From NCBI RefSeq assembly GCF_024347455.1, contig NZ_AP025483.1, positions 2,356,001-2,420,000 of the forward strand: a DNA stretch of 64,000 bases. The letters are read 5' to 3'. Origin of the DNA: Vibrio echinoideorum. GTDB lineage: Bacteria; Pseudomonadota; Gammaproteobacteria; Enterobacterales; Vibrionaceae. This document shows, one piece after another, positions 1 through 8,357 of the stretch (position 1 is the first letter of the stretch; each line of letters opens with the position of its first letter). The position numbers and the translations under genes are program-made. Below the pieces are notes generated by a model. The model searched no databases, had not been told where the DNA came from, and saw nothing but the letters and a program-made list of their open reading frames with translations.

Positions 1-74
1 TATAGATAGCTGAGACATTGATAGATATTTAGTGCGAATATTGGGACTTATTACCCAATAGTGGTAACTATTTG

Positions 75-113
75 AACAAGGGCAACTTTTATCAAGGGTT
101 GCCCTTGTTTTTT
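75..113 (+). terminator. Intrinsic terminator at the left edge
   Basis: A 12-bp stem (left arm 75-86, right arm 98-109) is followed by a T run to 113. It reads as a rho-independent terminator for a gene lying left of the window. A second short hairpin (ATTGGG/CCCAAT, 40-59) precedes it. The first gene in the window starts about 90 bp downstream. Confidence 0.75.
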
Positions 114-203
114 ATGATCTTTGTCATTATATGATTATTAAGGCTTGCTGCTTCCCGTTTTTTTCTTTCACCTTTATGAGCGAGCCGCTATTAAGGAATT
201 TAT

Positions 204-1370
204 ATGGCTGTTCATGTTGGCATTATCGATCAAGATCCCATTCGCTTGATCACCCCACTACTCGATAACCGAACGATCAGCACTCATATCGTGTTCATCG
301 GTGACAAGAATCAAGTCAGTATTTACCAACGCTTAGACAGCGTTTTGCAAAAACGCGACATTACGAGTGAATTTTTCGAGATCCCAACCCTCGTAAATAC
401 GTCCGCGATTAAAGAATCTATCCAAAACCTTGCCGAAGACCTCAAAGCTCGTGGAGAAGAAGTGAAACTCAACGCAAGTTGTGGCCTTCGTCACCGCCTA
501 CTTTCTGTCTACGAAGTATTTCGTACTTACCACTGGCCAATCTTTGTTGTTGAACCAAACAGTGACAAGCTGTGCTGGCTTTACCCGAATGGTAAAGAAG
601 ATGCACAAGTTCAAGACCGCATCACTATCGACGACTACCTGACTGTGTTCGGCGCTCGCGGTGAATTCAGCGATGTACAGTTGTCTCCGCAACTTGATCA
701 GAAGCTTTATGAACTGGGTGAACGCTGGGCAAGTAATGCACTAGAACTCGGCCCAGGCCTTGCTACATTGAACTACCTTGCAACGACCTGCCGTAAAGAA
801 CAGAGGCTTGATGTAGGGTTGTCTGAGAAGCAACAAGGTTATCGCGAACTAAACATGCTGTTGAGCGATTTGGTGGAAGCTAAGATTGCCACTTATGACA
901 ATGGTATTTTGACGTTTGCCAATGAAGACGCACGACGCTTCTCAAACGGTGAATGGCTAGAGACTTTGGTTCACAGCACAGTTAAACAAATCCAAGATGA
1001 CATGCCGACCATTCAAGATCGCTCTTTGAATGTTCAGGTATATCGCCAATTAGGTGAACGTGAGGTTCGTAATGAGCTTGATGTTGCCTCTGTAGTGAAC
1101 AATAAGCTGCATATCATCGAATGTAAGACCAAAGGTATGCGTGATGATGGCGATGATACCTTGTACAAACTGGAATCGCTTAGAGACCTGCTGGGTGGCC
1201 TACAAGCACGTGCCATGTTAGTGAGCTTCCGTCCTCTTCGTCATAACGACATCACACGAGCAGAAGATCTTGGCCTTGCATTGATTGGCCCTGACGAATT
1301 AAAAGATCTTAAAACACACCTAGCGGCATGGTTTACCGCCGCCGGTGGTGATGAAGATTTAGAGTGCTAA
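204..1370 (+). CDS. DUF1887-family CARF-domain nuclease (Card1/Can2/VC1899-like)
   Basis: This 388-residue protein matches the DUF1887 architecture known from V. cholerae VC1899 and from the Card1/Can2 nucleases of type III CRISPR systems. An N-terminal CARF Rossmann domain (about 1-145) is followed by a winged-helix linker (about 160-255) and a C-terminal PD-(D/E)xK nuclease domain. Visible nuclease residues are E253 in GEWLE, D293 in NELD and E306/K308 in ECK. In known relatives the CARF domain binds cyclic oligoadenylate and activates DNA or RNA cleavage. Here the ligand-binding loop at residues 90-96 reads NASCGLR rather than the usual N-x-T-G-G-T-K pattern, so the ligand may differ. It stands alone between two terminators, with no cas gene or CRISPR array anywhere in the window. 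Family assignment is firm. Activity and ligand are inference. Confidence 0.85.
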   Translation: MAVHVGIIDQDPIRLITPLLDNRTISTHIVFIGDKNQVSIYQRLDSVLQKRDITSEFFEIPTLVNTSAIKESIQNLAEDLKARGEEVKLNASCGLRHRLLSVYEVFRTYHWPIFVVEPNSDKLCWLYPNGKEDAQVQDRITIDDYLTVFGARGEFSDVQLSPQLDQKLYELGERWASNALELGPGLATLNYLATTCRKEQRLDVGLSEKQQGYRELNMLLSDLVEAKIATYDNGILTFANEDARRFSNGEWLETLVHSTVKQIQDDMPTIQDRSLNVQVYRQLGEREVRNELDVASVVNNKLHIIECKTKGMRDDGDDTLYKLESLRDLLGGLQARAMLVSFRPLRHNDITRAEDLGLALIGPDELKDLKTHLAAWFTAAGGDEDLEC

Positions 1371-1413
1371 AAATAAATAGACTCTTGAGAGCTGAACGCT
1401 CTTAAGTAAATCT

Positions 1414-1450
1414 AAAAAGGCGAATGACTATTGAGTCACTCGCCTTTTTT
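1414..1450 (+). terminator. Terminator of the CARF gene
   Basis: A long near-perfect stem (AAAAAGGCGAATGACT at 1414-1429 against the arm ending at 1450) ends in a T run on the plus strand, 44 bp after the CARF stop codon. The A/T symmetry makes it potentially bidirectional. Confidence 0.85.
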
Positions 1451-1522
1451 TCTCCAGCTATTCGTCTGTTTTGCTCTATTTTCATCTTTCAACTATCTAT
1501 GCCTTTAATTTCTTTGCCTCAT

Positions 1523-1557
1523 AAAAAATGGCCGCATCATTCGATGCGGCCATTTTT
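1523..1557 (-). terminator. Terminator of udp
   Basis: A hairpin with the core ATGGCCGCATC/GATGCGGCCAT is flanked by A6 on the left and T5 on the right. On the minus strand it lies just beyond the udp stop codon. The symmetric A/T flanks allow termination from either side. Confidence 0.85.
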
Positions 1558-1574
1558 AAATCTTGGAAACAGAC

Positions 1575-2333
1575 TTAAAGCATTTTACGAGCAGCTTCTA
1601 CAACCACTTTGATTGAACGAGCTTCTGTTACTTTTAGCGTTTCGTGATCAGGCGTCTCTTTTTGAGTACGGTTGATGATTACACCAGCAACACAACCTGC
1701 TTTCAGACCAGAACTTGCACACATAGTTAATAGCGTTGCAGATTCCATTTCGAAGTTTAGAACGCCCATGTCTTGCCATTCTTGCATAGAACCTTGGAAA
1801 CGCTTAACAACGCGGCCCGAGAACGTATCGTAACGCTCTTGACCTGGATAGAACGTATCACTTGATGCCGTTACGCCCATGTGAACTGTTGCACCTGATT
1901 CGTCAACTGCCGCTTTCATTGCAGTTGCTACTTCGAAGTCAGCTACCGCTGGGAACTCCATTGGAGCAAAGTGCAGGCTAGCGCCGTCTAGACGAACAGA
2001 ACCTGTAGAAACGATCATGTCACCCACGTTTACGTGTGGTTGGATAGCACCAGTAGTACCAACACGAAGGAAAGTACGAACACCAAGTTGAGCAAGCTCT
2101 TCAACTGCAATAGAAGTAGATGGGCCGCCGATACCTGTTGAACATACAACAACTGGCTTGCCGTCTAACTCTGCGCGGTAAAGCGTGTATTCACGGTGAC
2201 TAGCAAGAAATACAGGATTCTCCATCTCTTCGGCAATTTTTTGCACACGAGCAGGATCACCAGGAATGATCGCAAGAGTAGCACCGTTAAGATCTGCTTC
2301 AGTAACACCTAAATGGAAAACAGCTTGAGACAT
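1575..2333 (-). CDS. udp: Uridine phosphorylase
   Basis: This 252-residue protein is the length of E. coli Udp (253) and carries the nucleoside phosphorylase family I signatures throughout. These are IIPGDPARV (about 22-30, phosphate site), CSTGIGGPS (64-72), RVGTTGA (90-96) and FEMES (194-198, ribose site). It would convert uridine and phosphate to uracil and ribose-1-phosphate in the cytoplasm for pyrimidine salvage. The start has a clear AAGGAG ribosome-binding site 6 bases upstream of the ATG. It is monocistronic between its own terminator and a roughly 280-bp gap before the zntA terminator. Assignment is firm. Confidence 0.96.
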   Translation of the reverse strand: MSQAVFHLGVTEADLNGATLAIIPGDPARVQKIAEEMENPVFLASHREYTLYRAELDGKPVVVCSTGIGGPSTSIAVEELAQLGVRTFLRVGTTGAIQPHVNVGDMIVSTGSVRLDGASLHFAPMEFPAVADFEVATAMKAAVDESGATVHMGVTASSDTFYPGQERYDTFSGRVVKRFQGSMQEWQDMGVLNFEMESATLLTMCASSGLKAGCVAGVIINRTQKETPDHETLKVTEARSIKVVVEAARKML

Positions 2334-2545
2334 AGTTCGCTCCTTTTGGCTTATTGGGCTTTGTTAACCCTTATTTAAGCTCATAGTAAATTCGTGGGGT
2401 ACGAACACACTCTAACCAAGCTCATTACAAAATGAAGTGACGAGCGTCACACCAATGATCGCAACAAGTTTTCAAGTTTCACGAAAAACCGATTGGCATC
2501 ACAAAAATAAGCAATCCATACGCCTACGTTGCATACTAATGAGAC

Positions 2546-2584
2546 AAAAAGCGCCTTTAACGTATTACCGCTAAAGGCGCTTTT
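2546..2584 (-). terminator. Terminator of zntA
   Basis: The stem AAAGCGCCTTTA/TAAAGGCGCTTT is followed by T's on the minus strand and lies about 35 bp past the zntA stop codon. Confidence 0.85.
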
Positions 2585-2617
2585 ATAAGAAGAGCATTCG
2601 ATATCAGTAAACTGAAT

Positions 2618-4969
2618 TTAATCGGCTTTAGATTTGAATCGAAGCAGACGCAATGCGTTCAATGTCACCAATGCCGTCGCGCCACTATCCGCTAATACAG
2701 CTACCCACAAGCCTGTAATTCCAAACAAGCTCGTCACTAAGAACACACCTTTCAAACCGAGTGCGAGTGCGACGTTTTGGCGAATATTATTCATAGTCGC
2801 TTGCGACAACTCAATCATCGCTGGCAATTCCGTTAAGCGATTGTGAGTCAGTGCAGAGTCTGCCGTTTCCAACGCCACATCTGTACCACCGCCCATTGCT
2901 ATACCCACATTAGCGGTTTTCATCGCTGGCGCGTCATTGATGCCATCTCCCACCATCGCCACATGTGATTGTTTAGATAACTGTTCAACGTAAGTCACTT
3001 TATCGCTTGGAAGTAGACTTGCCTTATACTGCATACCAATCTTGCTGCTGATCGCTGCCGCGCTTCGCGGGTTATCCCCAGTAAGCATGATAGATTGAAT
3101 TCCCAAGTCATTAAGTCGTTCAATCGCAAGCTTAGCGTCACTACGTAACGTGTCTTGCCAAGCAATCAGACCAATCACAGTCGCAGCTTGCTCGGTTGAT
3201 TCATCTTGATCTTTAAACTCAAGAGCAATCACAACCGTCTTGCCCTCGCCTTCTAATGCCTCAACCTGAGAAACAACATCGGCACCAAGATCGAACGTCA
3301 CCTTAGAAGGCGATAGAACCTGATACTTAATTCCGTCGACATCGCCTTCAACGCCACTGCCGATCAATGCTTTCTTATTGTGCGATTCTGGGATCTCAAC
3401 ATTCAGTTCTTTTACTTTCGCCACTAGCGATTGAGCCAATGGATGCGTAGAGCCAACTTCAATAGCACCGACTACACGTAGCATCGCCTCTTTCTGCCAC
3501 CCAGATAGAGCCTGAATATCCGTAACCTGAGGCTTACCTTCAGTTAATGTACCCGTCTTATCGAAAGCAATCGTTTGAATTTTACCAAGCTGCTCTAGCG
3601 CGGCGCCGCCTTTGATTAAAGCACCACGTTTTGCCGCTGCAGCTAAACCAGAGGTAATGGCTGCTGGCGTTGAGATAACCAAAGCACAAGGACACGCAAT
3701 CAATAGTAAGGCCAAACCACGATATACCCATGTTTCCCAAGGTTGGGCAAACAACAACGGTGGCGTAATAATCACTAACAATGCAACGAACATCATTAAC
3801 GGTGTGTACCAACGGCTGAATTTATCTAGGAAGCGTTCTAGAGGTGCTTTACGTGACTCTGCCTCTTCAATCAGGTGAAGAATACGGTCAATCGCGTTTT
3901 CGCCCTGTTTAGACGTTATCGCAATGCGCACAACTTTATCGACAACCACGGCGCCTGCCATAATGCTATTGCCTTCGATATGCTCAACTGGGATAGATTC
4001 GCCCGTTAAAGCACTCTCATCAAAACTTGCGGAATCGGTGATGAGCTGGCCATCAGCGGGCAAACGAGAACCTGCTGCAACTTCGATGACATCGCCAGGG
4101 ACAAGATCGCAAACTTCAACTTCAACACGTTCGCCGTTAATAATCTTGGTCGCATTCTCAGGGACGAGTGCCATTAACGCTTGAACACCACTTCTTGCTC
4201 TTGATGAGGCAAAAGCTTCTAAGCGTTCACCAATCAAAAACAACAGTAAAACCATGGCTGCTTCTGCGGTTTCACCAAGATACAAAGCACCCAGTGCTGC
4301 AACACTCATTAGTGTTTCTATCGCAAAAGGCGTCCCTGAACGAGCAAGTAAAACCGCTTTTCTGGCGACGGGATAAAGCCCAAGTAAACAGGTAGCAACA
4401 AATAAGCCTTCGCTCAGTTGAGGCTGTGAACCTTTGAGTAAGGCGGCGATTAACATGGAGACTGCAATCGCTAGAATTTGCCAATTCGGTTGAATGTAAG
4501 CTTGCCAAAAAGTCTCTGGTTCTTGTTTTTGTTTCTTGGAACCCACTTCCGTCAAAGGGAAGCCTGTTTTGATAGAGACTTGTTCGATCGTTTCAGCAAG
4601 GTTTTCACTATCGAATTTAACAACAAGTTTTTCGGTAGCGAATAACACTTTAGCTTCAATAACACCTTTGATGTTACTGACCGCTTTTTCTATTTTTCGA
4701 GCACAAGCTGGACAGTCCATTCCCGAGACCAACCAACTTTTTGAAAATTGGGCGTTAAGAGGTTCAGTTAAGGGCAGCCGGTCTTCTTCTCCACTGTCTG
4801 AACCACAACAATCATCTGCTGGGGCAGAAGCCGTCGTAGAACTACAGCATGTTGATGAAGAGCTTGCGGCTGTAATACTGGTAATTTTAGGACTAGAACA
4901 GGTCGCCCCAGTCGCTTGCGGTTGAACGTCCACTTTTGTAGAACGGCACGCTGCGTGTTTTGCGCACAT
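2618..4969 (-). CDS. zntA: Zn/Cd/Pb-transporting P1B-type ATPase
   Basis: This 783-residue inner-membrane metal exporter has a Cys-rich N-terminal tail (CAKHAAC, paired cysteines near 41-42 and 54-55). A heavy-metal-associated domain follows with GMDCPAC at 83-89. It has the actuator TGES (322-325), the transmembrane CPC motif (426-428), the phosphorylation motif DKTGT (D470) and a GDGIND hinge. The final helix carries DSGATALV, the aspartate typical of the Zn/Cd/Pb subgroup (P1B-2) rather than copper pumps. It would use ATP to push toxic divalent metals to the periplasm. A MerR/ZntR-type operator-promoter lies directly upstream (5041-5077), which supports the metal specificity. The zntR regulator itself is not in this window. 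Confidence 0.95.
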   Translation of the reverse strand: MCAKHAACRSTKVDVQPQATGATCSSPKITSITAASSSSTCCSSTTASAPADDCCGSDSGEEDRLPLTEPLNAQFSKSWLVSGMDCPACARKIEKAVSNIKGVIEAKVLFATEKLVVKFDSENLAETIEQVSIKTGFPLTEVGSKKQKQEPETFWQAYIQPNWQILAIAVSMLIAALLKGSQPQLSEGLFVATCLLGLYPVARKAVLLARSGTPFAIETLMSVAALGALYLGETAEAAMVLLLFLIGERLEAFASSRARSGVQALMALVPENATKIINGERVEVEVCDLVPGDVIEVAAGSRLPADGQLITDSASFDESALTGESIPVEHIEGNSIMAGAVVVDKVVRIAITSKQGENAIDRILHLIEEAESRKAPLERFLDKFSRWYTPLMMFVALLVIITPPLLFAQPWETWVYRGLALLLIACPCALVISTPAAITSGLAAAAKRGALIKGGAALEQLGKIQTIAFDKTGTLTEGKPQVTDIQALSGWQKEAMLRVVGAIEVGSTHPLAQSLVAKVKELNVEIPESHNKKALIGSGVEGDVDGIKYQVLSPSKVTFDLGADVVSQVEALEGEGKTVVIALEFKDQDESTEQAATVIGLIAWQDTLRSDAKLAIERLNDLGIQSIMLTGDNPRSAAAISSKIGMQYKASLLPSDKVTYVEQLSKQSHVAMVGDGINDAPAMKTANVGIAMGGGTDVALETADSALTHNRLTELPAMIELSQATMNNIRQNVALALGLKGVFLVTSLFGITGLWVAVLADSGATALVTLNALRLLRFKSKAD

Positions 4970-5040
4970 AATGTATCTCCTTAATACTCAAAAGCCTTGA
5001 GGTTGCTGCTGACCAATGACAGCAAAAAACCTTAAGTTCA

Positions 5041-5077
5041 TCAGAAGTATAAACCTTGGAGGTAACTCCAAGGTCAA
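5041..5077 (-). promoter_or_regulatory. ZntR/MerR-type operator-promoter for zntA
   Basis: A perfect 9-bp dyad ACCTTGGAG/CTCCAAGGT (5053-5074, 4-bp centre) sits between a minus-strand -35 TTGACC (complement of 5072-5077) and -10 TTATAC (complement of 5047-5052). The spacer is 19 bp. The over-long spacer spanned by a dyad is characteristic of MerR-family activators. The sequence is close to known ZntR/PbrR-type operators. The transcription start should lie about 60-70 bp upstream of the zntA ATG. Confidence 0.85.
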
Positions 5078-5121
5078 GAAGAAAAAACCAAACAATCCAA
5101 TTTTTTAATAAAGTAGTTGTG

Positions 5122-6585
5122 CTATCGCGGTTTAACTTCAGCGCACTCTTCTCTATTTGCAGACACATCATCAATCAAAACCGCATCATGAGAACAGAAA
5201 GGTTGTGTATTCAAACTCACAATAGATACGTCCTCTTCGCCATGGTCAACTTCTGCGCCTTGCATCATTTCGGCAATATGATAACGAAGTACCAAGATTC
5301 CCAATAATCCAAACAAAACATTACCAAAAGCTTGTCCATAAAGTACACCCAGCGCGCCATACCATTGCGAGCCTAAATATACGAATGGCAGAGTACCCAG
5401 TGTCGCTTTACCCAAGTTTAGAGCGGTAGAATAAAGTGGCTTGCCTAGATTATTAAAAGAAGTATTCGCTACAAATAACGCGCCGTTAAACGTGAAAGTC
5501 AAAGCAACATAAGTACAAAAAGCAGCAACAAGGGTGGCCGCATCCCCTTTGAGACTAAAACCTTGGATCACGTAGTCTTGGACAAAGTACAAAAGAATAC
5601 AAACCGCAATGGTATAAACCGTAGTAACCAACAAAGAGTTGTTCAAGGTTTCTTTAACTCGGTCCATACGTTCAGCACCAAAGTTCTGACCAATGATTGG
5701 GCCTACAGCGCCAGACAAGGCAAAAATAACCGCAAAGCAAACCGGCGTTAGCCGACCAATCACGGCAAAGCCCGCGACAAAATCCTCACCGTATTGTGCG
5801 ATACCCGTCGTCACAATCGCATTACCGATCGGTGTTGCTGTATTGGTGATAATCGCAGGAATGGCAATGGCTAGAATAGGACGAAGGTTAATACGCCACT
5901 GCACCAAAGAGGGAGGTGCAACGAGCTGATGACTGCGAATTAAAGGATAAAGAGAGAAGAAAAGTACAGAGAAACGAGCGACAACAGAAGCAATCGCCGC
6001 CCCTTCGATGTTCCACCCAAAGCCAAAAATAAAGAGAGGATCTAATATCGCATTGACGATACCACCCGACAATGTCGCCCACATTGAACGCTTTGCATCA
6101 CCCGCGGCTCTTAAACCTGCACCTGCCGCCATCGCCAACGCTAAAAATGGCCCACTAGGTAATAGAATTTGTAGATAAGCTTGAGCACGTTCAGCGGCCA
6201 AACCTTTTGCACCAATCGCAGCCAGCAACTCAGGAATATACGCAAACATCACCGCAGTGATCGTCGAGCTAATAACAAACGCGGTTAACATAATACTGGT
6301 GCTGAGGTTTCGAGCTTGATCCTTATCTTTGGAACCAATTGCTTTTGAAACCAGAGCGCCCATTGCAATAGAAGTACCTATCGAGACGGAAGTCGAAAAG
6401 AAAGTCAGCGTCCCAGCAAAGCCCACTGCAGCTGCCAGTTCAACTTGCCCTAACATACTGATGAACAACATATCGAGTAAATCGACAACAAATAAGGCCA
6501 TCAAACCTACAGAGCCTGCTCCCGACATCACCAATATGTGGCGCATCGTTGAACCTTCTACAAACTTTGCAGTTTGATTTGACAT
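5122..6585 (-). CDS. MATE-family multidrug efflux transporter
   Basis: This 487-residue membrane protein has the twelve-helix, two-repeat layout of MATE (NorM/DinF-like) antiporters, which exchange Na+ or H+ for cationic drugs. The N-terminal helix region contains GAGSVGLMALFVVDLLDMLF, and a related amphipathic segment recurs near residue 240 (PAIITNTATPIGNAIV). A hydrophilic, acidic and Cys-containing C-terminal tail of about 35 residues extends beyond the last helix, which is longer than usual. A strong GGAGG ribosome-binding site precedes the ATG. It is convergent with nothing and upstream of zntA on the same strand, but the ZntR-type promoter between them argues for separate transcription. 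Substrate is unknown. Confidence 0.88.
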   Translation of the reverse strand: MSNQTAKFVEGSTMRHILVMSGAGSVGLMALFVVDLLDMLFISMLGQVELAAAVGFAGTLTFFSTSVSIGTSIAMGALVSKAIGSKDKDQARNLSTSIMLTAFVISSTITAVMFAYIPELLAAIGAKGLAAERAQAYLQILLPSGPFLALAMAAGAGLRAAGDAKRSMWATLSGGIVNAILDPLFIFGFGWNIEGAAIASVVARFSVLFFSLYPLIRSHQLVAPPSLVQWRINLRPILAIAIPAIITNTATPIGNAIVTTGIAQYGEDFVAGFAVIGRLTPVCFAVIFALSGAVGPIIGQNFGAERMDRVKETLNNSLLVTTVYTIAVCILLYFVQDYVIQGFSLKGDAATLVAAFCTYVALTFTFNGALFVANTSFNNLGKPLYSTALNLGKATLGTLPFVYLGSQWYGALGVLYGQAFGNVLFGLLGILVLRYHIAEMMQGAEVDHGEEDVSIVSLNTQPFCSHDAVLIDDVSANREECAEVKPR

Positions 6586-6691
6586 GAAACCTCCAAAAAC
6601 TGAAACATCACAAGCTAAATCTCCATAAGTTTTAGACCTTCTAAAAAAGATCTACAAAGACAAACTCTACGAAGAAAAGCTCTAAAAAGAA

Positions 6692-6714
6692 AAAAGGCGC
6701 TAGTGCGCCTTTTC
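6692..6714 (-). terminator. Terminator of the CBS gene
   Basis: The stem AAAAGGCGC/GCGCCTTTT is followed on the minus strand by a T-rich tract, 44 bp beyond the CBS gene stop. Confidence 0.8.
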
Positions 6715-6757
6715 TAATTGTAGGGTATTGAGAAGAACAATCGTTCTTAACACGCTA

Positions 6758-7174
6758 CTATACCTGATGTTTGAAGCATTCATCTAAGTTCTTGCCAATT
6801 GCTCTCAAAACATCGGTCCTGGTGATAATACCCACCAACTTTTTGTTATCGATCACTGGGTAAGCTTTTGGTTTTCCAACTTGCATCATATCCGCCAGTT
6901 CAATAATGGATAACTCAGGCGATACCGATAGCACTTCTTGGTACATGCAATCACCCACAACATGCGTGTCCTGGCAGAAATAGCTAACCTTAACCAATTT
7001 CTCTAGTAAATCTTGCTCCGAAAGAAAACCGATAACTTGCTCATTCTCGTCAATTACAGGCCCCCCCATATGATGACTACGCATCACTTTGTCTAGCGCT
7101 AGACTTAACGCCATATCGGGTGTAAATGTGACAACCCGCGGCGTCATATAATCTTTCACTTTTATTGAATTCAT
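6758..7174 (-). CDS. Stand-alone tandem CBS-domain protein
   Basis: This 138-residue protein consists of two CBS motifs (about 8-62 and 75-128) and nothing else. The first has VKDYMTPRVVTF and GFLSEQDLLEKL; the second has LVGIITRTDVLRAI. Such paired CBS modules bind adenosyl nucleotides and act as energy or redox sensors for a partner protein. A good AGGGAG ribosome-binding site precedes the ATG. No partner enzyme or channel is adjacent, so the target is unknown. Confidence 0.9.
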   Translation of the reverse strand: MNSIKVKDYMTPRVVTFTPDMALSLALDKVMRSHHMGGPVIDENEQVIGFLSEQDLLEKLVKVSYFCQDTHVVGDCMYQEVLSVSPELSIIELADMMQVGKPKAYPVIDNKKLVGIITRTDVLRAIGKNLDECFKHQV

Positions 7175-7477
7175 TGCGTTCTCCCTAAAGACTTTTCATT
7201 ATGTCTTTCTCTATCTTGTTAAGTTAATTGTTGTCTAAAATCTTGATTTTACTAAATGGATTTCAACAATTTTATTGATAGGTAAAACCTACCAAGAAGA
7301 AAAAACCAGGTTTCAAAAGGCTTGCGAGCACTTTTACGTCATCGAAAAAAGAAAAAACAGTGCGCTTACAAAGCCTTACTTTCCCTTGCTTAGGCTTACT
7401 TAGCCGTACTAGCCTAGATAGATAAACCCTGTAATCTTCACGGCACAAAAAACGAAAAAGTCAGATTCAGGTAATTT
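7175..7477. other. Intergenic region without a recognised gene
   Basis: This 303-bp AT-rich divergent gap lies between the CBS gene and the small gene at 7478. It should hold both promoters. I see no coding frame, palindrome or terminator that I can support. Confidence 0.6.
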
Positions 7478-7711
7478 ATGCAACACGACAACAACATGTA
7501 CGCGTATATTTATTCAGGCAACGATGGAACGGAAAATACACTTATTGCTATTGTTGATAATGAAGAAAAACCACTTATATCTAGCTGTGTGGATGAGATT
7601 AAACGCATGTCGAGCCTAGCTATTGATCTTGCCGCTAAGCACAACCTAAAAGTTAAGCTTGTTAAATATCATAGAGAGCAAGAGATCGACTTCGGCTTGT
7701 TCATGAAATAG
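7478..7711 (+). CDS. Small protein of unknown function (77 aa)
   Basis: I do not recognise this gene. The 77-residue product has no signal peptide or membrane segment. It alternates strands and one amphipathic helix (about 38-57, SCVDEIKRMSSLAIDLAAKH), compatible with a compact alpha/beta fold. A purine-rich AGGTAA lies upstream of the ATG. Normal codon use and a terminator-like hairpin downstream (7837-7863) favour a real gene. Confidence 0.6.
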   Translation: MQHDNNMYAYIYSGNDGTENTLIAIVDNEEKPLISSCVDEIKRMSSLAIDLAAKHNLKVKLVKYHREQEIDFGLFMK

Positions 7712-7810
7712 TGACTTGTTACTCATGTCGGTATTGACCAGTTACCAAGACTTGTTATTAGACGCCAAGCCTTGTAATTATCTAGCAAATATTGTTAATG
7801 ACGCATGAAT

Positions 7811-7932
7811 GCCGTATTTTGTGACCAGCTTTCGGTAGGTAATCACATTGACAATGATTACCTGTTTTAATCGATAAGCGATAGACCCAGATAAACAAAC
7901 GGCCTTATCGCTTTTCAATGTCCAAATACGGC
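7811..7932 (+). promoter_or_regulatory. Possible structured RNA leader upstream of the 7938 gene
   Basis: Three complementary pairs can form a closed three-way junction. The outer stem is GCCGTATTT (7811-7819) with AAATACGGC (7924-7932). One arm is AGGTAATCA (7837-7845) with TGATTACCT (7855-7863). The other arm is AAGCGATA (7876-7883) with TATCGCTT (7906-7913). The outer stem ends 5 bases before the ATG at 7938 and would bury the initiation region. The 7837-7863 arm plus its GTTTT tail could instead simply terminate the preceding gene. The pairings are seen directly; the function is inference. Confidence 0.4.
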
Positions 7933-7937
7933 CCGCT

Positions 7938-8234
7938 ATGACTTCGCAACGTTCACCTCAAACTTATTTATCTAGCTATATATTTAAACTGACAAGCTAC
8001 TTTAGTGAGTTATTGGATTTCCAATCACGTATCTGGGTTGTGCACATCTTTGAAGACTCGATTACCGATCAATCGTTTGTGATTAATGAAGACAGCTTTA
8101 AAGAGCCGTTAGAGTGGATGAAGAAACGAGCGTATCAAACCGAGATGCTTGAACGAGTTGAGAAGATGAAAATCTCACAAGTCATTGAGATTAAATTTGA
8201 AGACAAGATGCACCGTTTGATGCGAGTGAAGTAA
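7938..8234 (+). CDS. Small protein of unknown function (98 aa)
   Basis: I do not recognise this family. The 98-residue soluble product is rich in charged and aromatic residues. A basic helical C-terminal half (about 50-85) contains EPLEWMKKRAYQTEMLERVE. No Shine-Dalgarno sequence is visible before the ATG; instead the 3' arm of a 9-bp inverted repeat ends 5 bases upstream, suggesting structured translational control. Codon use is like the neighbours. Confidence 0.55.
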   Translation: MTSQRSPQTYLSSYIFKLTSYFSELLDFQSRIWVVHIFEDSITDQSFVINEDSFKEPLEWMKKRAYQTEMLERVEKMKISQVIEIKFEDKMHRLMRVK

Positions 8235-8304
8235 CCTTTATGTTGTTTGATCATTGATAGCATTTGATCATTGGCAGAAAAGGCCAGTAACAAAAAATAG
8301 ACAC

Positions 8305-8330
8305 AAAAAAGGCCAGCAATCGCTGACCTT
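8305..8330 (-). terminator. Terminator of the YbiB-type gene
   Basis: On the minus strand the stem AAGGTCAGC/GCTGGCCTT (one G-U pair) is followed by six T's, 28 bp past the gene stop. Confidence 0.75.
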
Positions 8331-8357
8331 CTCTCATTTCATGTCGTTAGCTGTCTG

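Noticed and set aside
4168-4925. Several plus-strand frames opposite zntA
   Set aside because: They are antisense shadows of a strongly conserved P-type ATPase and have no family resemblance.
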